DNA from: Pararge aegeria | Taxonomy: Eukaryota > Arthropoda > Insecta > Lepidoptera > Nymphalidae | Assembly: GCF_905163445.1 (NCBI RefSeq) | Contig: NC_053187.1 | Location: forward strand, 15,485,001 to 15,549,000 | Length of the DNA: 64,000 bases | Direction: 5' to 3' | Shown here: positions 45,770 to 55,900 of the stretch, piece after piece | Layout of the letters: each line of letters opens with the position of its first letter | Position numbering within the stretch: position 1 is the first letter of the stretch | Notes under the pieces: model-generated | What the model saw: the letters and a program-made list of their open reading frames with translations, nothing else | Told to the model about the DNA's origin: nothing | Database searches by the model: none | Made by a program: the position numbers and the translations under genes

Positions 45770-45965
45770 TATACTGAAGTTGTGATAGCCTAGTGGTGTA
45801 AGTCTTCGGCTTCCTTTTCGGGGGACAAAGTTCGATTCCCGGCACGTAGCAATAATTTTTCGTTTTGAGCAATTAAATATCACTTGCTTCAACGGTGAAG
45901 GAAAACATCATGAGGAAACTTGCATGCCTGAGAGTTCTACATAATGTTCTCAAGGGCGTTAAATC
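45770..45965 (+). mobile_element. SINE family A, 5' half
   Basis: TTGTGATAGCCTAGTGGTGTAAG (tRNA-like head), AAAGTTCGATTCCCGGCACG (B box), CACTTGCTTCAACGGTGAAGG and CTTGCATGCCTGAGAGTTC; the 3' half is missing. Confidence 0.75.
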
Positions 45966-46095
45966 AGTATGAGAATTTGAATGGATTTTGTTTTTAATTT
46001 GAATGGAAACACCTCAAGATGGCCGCCACTACAAAATGGCGGATTGCATTGTTCACAACTCCCTCAATATGGGTATCAAATGAAAGAGCTTGACT

Positions 46096-46277
46096 CAGTG
46101 GCTTGTATAGAGGGTATGCACAAGGGTATGCAGATGATACAAAATCTTGAAAATCTGCAATACAAGTTATAAATATAGGTTAGGTTATAAATAAAGGTTT
46201 TTTATAACTCGGTCTGGAGATTTTCTTCATTTTATATAATCTATATACCCTGTCCATACCCTCTTTGCACGCCACTG
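46096..46277. mobile_element. hAT-like MITE (family E)
   Basis: CAGTGGCTTGTATAGAGGGT at the left and ACCCTCTTTGCACGCCACTG at the right are inverted repeats. Target duplication has decayed (GCTTGACT / GCTAGTAT). It lies within intron 1 of the degenerate serpin. Confidence 0.65.
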
Positions 46278-46554
46278 GCTAGTATTACAAGTCGGGGTTT
46301 TTCAAATTTTAATTTATGTTTTTACAGTTTATATTATGTTTATCTTTATGTCATTCCTGAGGGCTCAAAGACCCGGACACAGTAAAGAAGAGGATGATGA
46401 ATATATGGATGTAATAGAGTACATTGACATGACGGGGAGTATCAGACAAAAAGGGGTAGAGGTACAGTTTAATCCTTTTTATTGCGTATTCTTTGACTCA
46501 AATCTGTTTGTTGTTACCTATATGTCAAATATTGGATAGAAGTTGGCGTTACTT

Positions 46555-46985
46555 TGCGGAATTCCATGATATATTATGTAAATTAAGCTTAATTTGCTTT
46601 ATTCCTGGAAAAGCAGGAGAATCTGTATGGTGACTTTACAATGAATAATTGTTAAGATATATTGTAAAGTCAACATCTCCTGAGCAGTGGCCTGCACAGG
46701 GTTTTTACCAGGGTATGCATAAAGAAGCAAACTGGCATAAAATCCTGCCCCTTTATGAGTTATACAAAGAGTTTAGGGCATGCAGTACTTTTGTGCATGT
46801 ACGAAGTGCACGCCACTGCTCCTGAGAATGCTAAACTAAACGTAGAGGGTACATTGCCGAAGATCTGTTTGGTGTGGAGTATGAGGATTGAAGAAATTAT
46901 AAATTACACCATACAGATTCTCCTGCTTTGCGCGGAGTATAGCAAATTAAGTGAAAACCGCGGGCACCAGCTAGTTACACTTTAA
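46555..46985 (+). repeat. dispersed repeat carrying a nested MITE
   Basis: Pieces TTTACAATGAATAATTGTTAAG, AACATCTCCTGAG, GAAGAAATTATAAATTACACCAT and GCGGAGTATAGCAAATTAA occur in the same order, inverted, at 56610-56830. The small MITE at 46685-46818 interrupts this copy. Confidence 0.7.
46685..46818. mobile_element. 134-bp hAT-type MITE with exact 8-bp target duplication
   Basis: Ends CAGTGGCCTGCACA and TGCACGCCACTG are inverted. The flanks 46677-46684 and 46819-46826 are both CTCCTGAG. The paralogous copy of the host repeat near 56750 has a single CTCCTGAG and no insert, giving the empty site. Confidence 0.85.
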
Positions 46986-47369
46986 AGTATTGGAAAAATT
47001 TGCATTATAACGTAGGTACTTTCCAATAAACGAATGAACTAAAGCTTTGTAGCAGCTAGCAGATACCGAACATTTAACTTTTATATTTTTTTTTTTCATC
47101 AAGTTCGGCAGAGAAATAATTTTGTATTACATAAATGACTTCGTCACTTCACCACTGGCAGATCTGATCGCGCTTAGCAAGCTGGCCCTTGGAGTAAAAG
47201 GCGATACACTTCACCAACTGCTAGAAGCTATCGGCGTTTCCCACCAATCTGAGGTTCAAAATTCATAAATACAATAAATTCTTTATTCATGTAGGCCTAT
47301 CATAGGCACTTATGAATCGTTCATATATAAATGTTTACATAATTGAAAGGGGATGGTTATAACTTCGTT

Positions 47370-47455
47370 CGCCAACTTAAAGCTAAAGCTATGATGGTTC
47401 CGAACGCGCTCTGGTCTAAGAAGAGCCCACAACAAACTTAGCCGGGTATTTTTTT
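47370..47455 (-). mobile_element. LINE 3' tail, inverted
   Basis: GCTAAAGCTATGATGGTTCC..GGTCTAAGAAGAGCCCACAACAAACTTAGCCGG is the inverse of the motif at 6690-6760. Confidence 0.6.
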
Positions 47456-48589
47456 TGTTATAACCATCTCACTTCAAAAATAATATTAAGCTATGAAGTT
47501 AGAGCAATTCACACCTAAGCTTTTTTGTCGTTTAAGTAATCTTAAATATTATAATAGGATTTTTCTGTTTTTGAGTTTTATATAAACTTTGAACTTGTTG
47601 AGAGACATGTCAAGGATTTCATTCGGTAATTAGTTATAAAATAATATACAGTTGCCCTTGAATGAATTAGCAATTATATGTAGCCTAATAAACTGCACAC
47701 CGAGTTTATTTTTGCTTTTAATATTTGTATAAGAATCAAACTAATTACAATAAATAACTAAAACTAATACTTAGATACTAACTACGTAGTTAATAAGTAA
47801 CTATAAGTTGGAATATTCTTTGTTCTATTTTTACGCAAAAAGTATGGGGCGTTATAATTTTGACGTGCCTCTGTGTGTGTTTTTTGTGACATATTTCAAA
47901 TCCAAGATGGCCGCAACCCCAAAATGGCAAAATATTTTTTTTTCGTAGCTCCCACAATATGTGTATCAATTTACGGTAACACTATTTTGTTTTTTTTTTT
48001 ATTAAGGGTGATTTCGTTTTATTATATACATAGGTAGTTATTAAAGTAGGTGATGAGAAGTTTATCGGGTCATCAATCATTTCATTTTATTTATTTATTG
48101 TTGTTACGAAATTCGCCGGGTCAGCTAGACTTTAATATAAGAATTTATCTTAATAGATCGGTAACCATATCAAACCGCTCATAGAAGACTTGCGACAGCT
48201 ACGGGTACCTGGCTTAAAGGTGGATATAGTAAGCAGATTGTGCATATCGAATACCTCCCAATTGGATGCAGAATTCGAGGAAAAATCTATTGCCATATTC
48301 AATTCCAGTGCCACGAAAATTGATTTCCAGAATTCTACACTTGTGGCAAAATATATTAACTCTTGGATATGTAGGTATAATATTTATATTTTTTTCTATA
48401 AGAGTGGAGCTACGTCGAACTCACGGTCTTCTTGACTGTGAACTATTAACCAATACCTTACGAGTAATTATCATCGGTCAAAAAACCCAATTAAATAATG
48501 AATCTGACGAATAATTTCATTGATTGATTTACAGGATATAGGATATATTCGTATATATATATAGGATCCATTTTGACATATTTTTGACA

Positions 48590-48690
48590 ATCTCCCTGGC
48601 ACAGTGGTAACTCCCTGTCTTATAACTGAGAGGTCCCGGGTTTGATTCCCGGCAGTATAATTTGGGATTTTAAAATGTCAGATTTTCCGT
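48590..48690 (+). mobile_element. family C tRNA-like head
   Basis: CCTGGCACAGTGGTAACTCCC (A-box like) and GAGGTCCCGGGTTTGATTCCCGGC (48630; contains a B box) are followed by ATAATTTGGGATTT. It resembles a tRNA half but lacks an acceptor stem, so it is a SINE head. Confidence 0.6.
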
Positions 48691-48949
48691 ATAAAAAAAT
48701 TTCAAAGTAGGTACTAGTTTTTTTAGATCCTTCGTACATTAATTTAACACGATTAAAATTGAGTAATAAACAATGTTGTTGATGATGGTATTACTTTAAA
48801 ACCATTGCTAATCGTTAATGCTGTATTTGTTTGTGTAAGTAATTCATTCCTTTATATTACCTGCCATATCCATAGTTTAGCAAATGCATAAATAAATAAA
48901 TAAATAAATAATATATGAATTCAGCATGTATAAATAATATACATACATA

Positions 48950-49085
48950 CATATACTTCGACAATACACACATCCCCATCTAGCCCCAAAGTAAGCGTAG
49001 CTTGTGTTATGGGTACTGAGATAGCTGATGAATATTTTTTTATGAATGTAATACAAATAAATACTTATAATATACAGATAAACAT
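48950..49085 (-). mobile_element. SINE family B, inverted 3' part
   Basis: ACACACATCCCCATCTAGCCCCAAAGTAAGCGTAGCTTGTG followed by ATGAATATTTTTTTATGAATG is the inverse of the SINE B body; head missing. Preceded by (AAAT)n at 48890-48910. Confidence 0.7.
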
Positions 49086-49444
49086 ATATAAATTAAGATA
49101 TACTAACAAAACCCCAACTTTAATATAGTGTTTTTTTTCTTTATTAGTCAAGTGTGTTCTGTGAAAGTAACTTAAGTACACAAGCCTGGCAGTTACTATT
49201 ATAGTTACAGCTATATCTGTCATACGACGTATCTTTTTAACCGCGTATGCTACAGAGCTAAGTCTGTTCGATAAAGACCCTGTTTTTTTTTTAGAGTTAC
49301 TTTTTTCCTACCATCCCCCGCAGACGTGTCTCAGTAGCTTCAAGTCTAACGACCAAACGTTCAGAAAAGGAAGAGGTGACCTTGTCTTATTTCATAAACA
49401 AACAACGCAAAGGGCCATCCATGCTTGTGTAACAAAAATTAGGC

Positions 49445-50130
49445 GTCCATCATCATCGTCAACAGATTATCGGCTTCTCTTTGAATAAGAAGGTTTTAGA
49501 CCCTACTCTACCACGCTGGCCATGTGTAAATTGGTGGACATCACACGCCGTTGTGAACAATATGTAGAACTTTCAGGCATGCAGGTTTCCTCACGATGGT
49601 TTCCTTCACCGTTAAATCAAGTGATATTAGATCGCGTCTCTGCGAAAGGAAGCCACTGGGCTGTCACCATTGCAATATAGTTTTCTTCAAAATTATAGCT
49701 TTTCTCGTGGGAGGCTTTGGCCGTGGCTAGTTACCAACCTACCGACAAAGACGTGCCGCTAAGCGATTTAGTTCCGGTGCGATGTCGCGTAGAAACCGTT
49801 TAGGGGTATGACTACCATACTCCCTAACAGGTTAGCCCGCTACCATCTTAGACTGCATCATCACAGGGGATGAAATTGCTTGACGATTTTACACCATAAC
49901 TCCGACAAATTATAACCGATTTAAATAATTATTTTTGTACTATAGAGGTTATAATATGTGTTTAATTTTGCCCAAACTGTGGTTGGAGATAGAGAACATA
50001 ACTTCTCAGCGGACAGCAGCAAACCCCTCATTTATGTATGATATAACTTTATATGACAAAACTGCATATGATATCATGAGTGACCAGTGCATGGTGGTGT
50101 ACAGAAACAATAGTATCTTTAAATATATAC
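49445..50130 (-). repeat. SINE A, family C and dispersed repeat block
   Basis: 49445-49670 is inverted SINE A (CACGCTGGCCATGTG, GGCATGCAGGTTTCCTCACG). 49680-49880 is family C (GGAGGCTTTGGCCGTGGCTAG, ACGTGCCGCTAAGCG, TAGCCCGCTACCATCTTAGACTG). 49880-50130 is the inverse of the middle of 37840-38280 (CGATTTTACACCATAACTCC, CTCAGCGGACAGCAGCAAAC). The block occupies the place where two serpin exons would be expected. Confidence 0.6.
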
Positions 50131-50834
50131 AATAATACACTTACATAATTATGTACATATTTACATAAATATATTGTAACATATATAATATAATATAGTA
50201 GTATAGTACATTTAATGCAGTAAAATTTTAATGCACATTAAATTAAATTAATAAATGACCCGATGAACTCCGTATCACCTATACGTGTAAATAGGTAAGG
50301 TTTGTATAAAAAATTTCCATTGTTTATTTTTGAAGATTCTACCCCAAGTCTGCTAAATAAGGAATTAAACTTTGTATGAAAACATGTTTTATGTTATGTC
50401 TACGAAACTTGTTACTTTACACTTTACACTTACTTATCCATACGTACATGCGTAAGTATAGACATACATTCACATATATATTACATAATTAGGATAAAAT
50501 AAATAAAATGGGCGCAGCATACTGTTTATATAGTGATTTGTTGGTTTGTTGATCTTCCAGCACCGACATCGCTTTTACACCATCTTTTGTTCGAAAAGTT
50601 TCCAGTCTTTAAGCCCTTACGTTCCCGTTGTTTCTTGACGCCAAGAAGGCTAAAAGCCTGTAAGCTTTTTAGCCCTCGAGCCTAGTTTTACATTCATGTA
50701 GAAACTACGTGTCGCGAAGTTTTTTTTGTGTACGTCTCTTAAATGTGTGGCAAATAACCCCTAGGATTAAGGAATTCGTGTTAAATTTTCAGCATCTGAT
50801 TCGTAGCAAATAAAATTAATACTGTAATAGTAAA

Positions 50835-50955
50835 TAAATAAATAAATATACTACGACAATACACACATCGCCATCTAGCCCCAAATAAGCGTATCTTTTT
50901 ATATTGCTGAAAAACATTAATGTTCATCACACAAAAATTTTCCAGTTCCAGTATT
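50835..50955 (-). mobile_element. SINE family B, inverted, truncated
   Basis: AATAAATAAATAAATATACTACG..CACATCGCCATCTAGCCCCAAATAAGCG and TTAATGTTCATCACACAAAAATTTTCCAGTTCC are family B motifs with the middle deleted. Confidence 0.7.
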
Positions 50956-51039
50956 AGGTATATTGCTTTTAATAAGCGGTAAGACACGGAACTAGTAGAA
51001 CACGTAAGGAAAAAGCGTTATGCTCCCTCCATGAGTATC

Positions 51040-51310
51040 GTTCGGTTCCGTCCGGCGTGGTACAGATATTAACGTCATGCGCTAGCCGCTATCACCACTT
51101 CAACCGATGCGCGTTCATTGCTGGACATAGGTCTTCTGTAGAAAACTCCAAAACCCACGGTCCTAGGCCGCTGGTGTCCAGCGGCTCCCAGCGACTCGCT
51201 TTATGTCGTCTGTCCACGGTCACGTTTTCCGTTGCGGAGTCGCCATTCCAGTACCTTGGGACCCCAACGTCCATCCGTTCTCTGAACTACTTAAGCTTCG
51301 CGACTGGTTA
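51040..51310. repeat. dispersed element fragment
   Basis: CATTGCTGGACATAGGTCTTCTGTAG, GCTCCCAGCGACTCGCTTTATG and GCCATTCCAGTACCTTGGGACCCCAACGTCCATCC; part is shared with 8880-9010. The open frames in it are artefacts of the repeat. Confidence 0.55.
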
Positions 51311-51904
51311 ACCAATGTCGGCATAGCTCCCAGCAGAACTGGCCGCCATACTTGTTTAGATCATGATGTGTTATTTACACTTATATAATATTGTTTGCAA
51401 AACATCTAGTGAAAGTTAGAAAACGTATCAGATTGTGTACGCTGATGGAGGCGTATAGTAAATCTATTGTAAACTTTTGTCAAACAAGGCAGGCGTAATT
51501 TTCCAAGAAGATAGCCTGCAGCATATAATAAAAGATAAATACTCGCAAGTCGCTTATAGCCGCACAAGAACGTTCATAAGGGGCCATCGACTTGGTATTA
51601 ATTCAGCCAGACCATCAATATCTTCAGGTAAGTGGAGGACCAATACAAATCTTGTTGGGCTACATACAATCTCTTTGCAATTCTTATCCTGAATAATATT
51701 ATAAATACGAATGTGTGTTTGTTTGTTTGTCCTTTCTTCACGCTCTAGCTAAGCAACCAGTCAACTATATTTTTGGCATTGAGTTAGTTGAAAAGACGGA
51801 GAGTAACATAGGGTACGTTGAACGACAAGGCTGCTTGGAAATTTATATTATCTAATAGATTAATTATATGCTTACATTTCAAAATATAATAGTTGGCCAA
51901 AATA

Positions 51905-52165
51905 AAAAAATATATATAACTATACTACGGCAATACACACATCGCCATCTAGCCCCAAAGGAAGCGTAGCTTGGGCTACGGGTACAGAGTTGACTGATGA
52001 ATTATTTTTATGAATAATACACATGAATACTTATAAAATACAGATAAACACCCAGACACTGAAAAACATTCATCTTCATCACACAAACATTTTCCAGTTG
52101 TGGGAGTCGAACCCACGACCTTGAACTCAGAAAGCAGGGTCGCTGCACACTGCTCCAAACGGCCG
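51905..52165 (-). mobile_element. SINE family B, full length, inverted
   Basis: Tail-side ATATAACTATACTACGGC..CACATCGCCATCTAGCCCC, body AAACATTCATCTTCATCACACAAAC, and head GTTGTGGGAGTCGAACCCACGACC (B box complement) through GCAGGGTCGCTGCACACTGCTCCAAACGGCC. It lies in the last intron of the degenerate serpin. Confidence 0.8.
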
Positions 52166-52399
52166 TCTAAAAATGAATAACTAACGCAAATTTTTTTTAC
52201 TTACAGATGAAACACCAGGAATTAAAGTTACTATCGATAGACCTTTCATCTTTATTGTGTTAATGCACGGGCAACAGCTTATGAGTGGATACGTTACGGA
52301 CCCCAGATGACTCTGGGTGACATCTAATATTAACACTATATAATAAAATGTATTGTGTTTCATTTCATTATTATTTTTTTTTATTTATTCTTACGCATG

Positions 52400-52917
52400 A
52401 TTAATAGGTTTATTGTGTATTACATGGTTTAACGGTTCAGAAAGTTATTTGTTTAATCAACATGTAACAAAATGATACTAAATTATGTATTAAATTACAA
52501 CCTACTTACTGCGCCTAAAGTACCTTTTCAAACGTGCTTCTCAAACTTTGTTTGTCGATGGCTTGCGTGGAACTTGCGAGTTTTAGCGCATGCGTGGAAA
52601 ACTTTCTCGGTTTGTTTTCATTCACCCTTCAACCCCAATCCCCAGTTGGATTTCAACGGGCGTGGAGTGAACACCTTGTTTAGCACAAATTGCATCGACG
52701 AAAACTTTTACGCCTCTATTTACGAGATCGTCGATAATAAATTGTGAATGGTGATATTAAACGAACAATGGTGTAAATGCTATTAAATGTTGCTGAACTG
52801 AAAAGAGATGTAAATTAAATCAAATGTAAAATCGCAAAAAAATAGTTATGGAACAAAATGGCATCGATGCCAAAATTATTGGTTCAATAATTTGTTTGAG
52901 ATCAAACCAGTGTATAA
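52400..52917 (+). promoter_or_regulatory. probable UNC5 promoter / 5' UTR region
   Basis: A block of higher G+C with CpGs (52555-52730) lies between the degenerate serpin and the UNC5 start codon. No TATA box or initiator could be placed confidently. Confidence 0.3.
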
Positions 52918-55900
52918 ATGGATGTGCATTACTGGACCTGTTTTCTGATTCTTCTAATACATTTGTTATTTTGTGTGAAGGGAGAGGACGGTGCACAAAG
53001 TAAGTTTTGTTTTTCTGTGTTTCTATTAACTTCGAACTGTTTCCGTGTCTCGTAGAGTACGTTAGCTGTCATCACTAACATGTAATAATATTAATCATTG
53101 ATGCCCATCAATCCGTATTGGAAGCTTGTGTCCGGCAATGGAACATTATAATGCTGTGGAAGATTAACCGTATTCCGTGAAGTCTCATGTAAAAATATTT
53201 TATAGGCTAGTGTAGCGAGGTTTTGCCGTCCTAAGTCATCGGAAAATTTGGACAGTGCATTTTTTTCCTATCAGCGTTTAATTGCCATTAAAAGGGGCAT
53301 GGTTGCGTGATAACAACAGCTGACCTTACCTTAATGATAAGTTTGCAAACTTGTATTAAAAAGTTCTTAGTTAGTTCTTCCTACACAGTATTTAAGACTG
53401 AAGTTTATGCGTACCGTCACTTAGCCCGCAATGATCAGTTTAAAGTAGGAAATAATAAAAAAATAGAAAAAAAAATTTATTAATAAATTATGCAACACAT
53501 ATACATTAGCTTAGGAGCAAATTACGTTACAATCAGGGCAACCCTTAAGCTACACACGCAGCGCTTAAATCACTCTGTAGATATTTTCTAGTGGAGGTCC
53601 TATGAAGTAGTTGTAGAAGTGTGAAGTGGTTTATTTAAGAGATAACGTATGGGTTTTAGCAATATTAACTTTTTCTAGCATTGGAGTCGAGTGCATCTCG
53701 GCATCTTCGATCCTACCGGTTTAGTTGAAGCAACAAATATTTAAATAAATGGCAAGCGTTTTGTATAAAAATGATTAAACCACAAATATTACTATTTAGT
53801 ATTATAAGATGGGTTTGATCAAAATGAAAGGGCTAGGGCCCGTGTATCATTTTACGACGCATGCCCTGCGAACTGTGGATCTGTTTCTAGGTGTTGTTAT
53901 TCTACTTAGCATGGGTAGAAGACATTTCCTTCGCTATAGGAACAAATATTTATCCTCTCCCACAGTTTTATACGCTCTTCAAACATGGCCGCACGCATGG
54001 GTAAAAATAATAATATAATATATCGAATAATAAACAGAGGTAAACTTCTCCATATCCCTGTTGTTATACTTCGGCAGGTGGACTAGTAAATTTAACTGCT
54101 TATGGTCTGCGAAAGGTGCAGAACTCCTTTGCGGGATTGAGTATTCGTTTTTACGACATGAGTTAAATTGATAATGCATACATTTAAACAATGTGTAAAA
54201 ACACGTTTAGTACAGCGAGATTACTATACATTTGATGAATTTCTTAATGAGTAGGTAGGTTGAAAGCAATCAGTTTCGCTCGCATCGCGAGATAGAAAAA
54301 TTACAAATTATTCTGACATATATAAACCTTTATATATTTCTAATTACACTAATTAGAAACCTTAGTCAGAGATCATGTATTTGTGTTAATTATAAGGGTC
54401 AATCTGTTTCTAAATGCAATGCCTAATGGCTATGTTAAAGCATGGATGCAAGTAAAATGAATAAACAAATGGTTGTAAATGTTGATGTTGAAGAAGAGCA
54501 ACTACTGAGTTTCTTGCCGGCTCTTCTCGGTATAATCTGCTTTCCGAACCGATGATAGAGTCACTACAAACAGACGTATTTGACGTTTCCAAAGTGCTTA
54601 TAAAGAAGGCCTACTAATAATATAATACATATATAGAAATACATGTTTTTTTTTATCCATTGACAGTGGATATCGTTTTTGTCCCCTGCTTATGCTAGCC
54701 GCGCAGGTAGTAGGCCATAGCTAATGATGTCAGACACTATGATGTTTTTCTATCAATGTCACATAAGGCGGTAAATTATAATTCATTCTATAACTTTAAA
54801 TAATGCAATAAAAAAGAATTGCGTAGTTCAGTTTCAAACGTTGAAATATATTTTAGGTACGCACCATCGGACAGATGATAGTTTGGTCGAAACTGACTAC
54901 AAGGATGACAGCAAAAAACCACTAGATTTTTTGATGAATGTGAACAATGAAGCCAAAGATTATTTCCTACCACCCGTATTTCCTAGCAACGAAGAAGAAG
55001 AAGAAGATGACGAAGAGGAAGATGAGCAAACATATTTAGATTACGATTATGAAAACAAAGAAACAAATTATAAAGATTCACCCGACGTAGTTACAGCTAA
55101 AAGTAATACACATGATGTATTGCCCATAGATGATAAAATAACATTGCATACTACAAAAGATAATTTACCTGTTTTTCTATTGGAACCAGAAAATACTTAT
55201 GTTGTTAAAAATAAACCAGCTACGCTAAAGTGTCGCGCTGCAAATGCACTAGAAGTAAGTTTTATTTTCTTAGATGTTTGCGTTTGGGGTTCGTTGTGGT
55301 GTAGAAATTCAAAGAGGAACTTCTATATATTTCCACGAGAGCTGATATCCTGGTAATTGACAAACTAAAGATCAAAAAATCATACGATTCCTCCAGGATT
55401 AAAAAAATAACAAAAGCGAAAGAAGTAGCGGGAAACAGCATGCTTATATTAAAACATAATAGAATTTTAAGCAGATTACACTGATACTAACATAAGAATT
55501 CTCCATACAAATGTATTCTACTATTTCCTTCCTCGATAATATATCGAGAGCAAAAAAAAAAAAATTATTATTCTTTTTTCGTAAAATCAAAGTCTAGTAG
55601 AGACAAATTTGCATTGAAAAATCTGACATCGCATTTTTATCGCTATAAGAGAATATAAGATAAACCTAGACAAAAATACATCAGCTCAGCTTTAGACGAG
55701 AAGACGTGGGAATACTGAAAATCGATCTTGTTAATAATACTAGCTATTATATATGTACACGGGGTTTTCTACGTTTGAATCCTTTCCTCCGTGGGCTCCC
55801 TTCGTTTTTACCAGATAAAAAAAATTCTACATCTCAGTTCGTCTCCAGGATGCAAACTGCAACTTATCCCAATATCGTTTACACTGGATTAAAAAAAATT

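Larger units (their letters stand above)
45706..52310 (+). pseudogene. degenerate tandem serpin paralogue
   Basis: Same exon plan as the upstream serpin. Recognisable exons: 45706-45727 (MNYLLFQ), 46328-46461 (signal core, then an acidic KEEDDEYMDVIEYIDM segment), 47104-47253 (FVTSPLADLIALSKLALG), 48157-48370 (VDIVSRLCIS..AKYINSWI), 48727-48834 (ends PLLIVNAVFVC), 51489-51627 (AGVIFQ..IIKDKY) and 52207-52310 (VTIDRPFIFIVLMHG..., stop TGA). Breaks: the exon-4 donor has moved past the conserved Trp; exon 5 needs a one-base frame change between its two halves and otherwise runs into TGA; the two exons for GRWKEAF and IKIPYMGE are not found between 48835 and 51488, which is filled with repeats. 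The hinge reads LGINSARPSISS, with Arg and Pro where small residues are needed, so inhibition would fail even if expressed. AATAAA lies at 52342. A divergent non-inhibitory serpin with unrecognised exons is the alternative. Confidence 0.7.

Noticed and set aside
48727..48834. Treating this exon of the second serpin as intact through an alternative acceptor at about 48762
   Set aside because: The alternative acceptor (AAATTGAG) has no pyrimidine tract and would drop conserved residues; a frameshift fits the family alignment better, though it is not proven.
52472..52747. 91-codon plus-strand frame upstream of UNC5
   Set aside because: No signal peptide, domain or conserved motif; it lies in the likely UNC5 promoter or 5' UTR.
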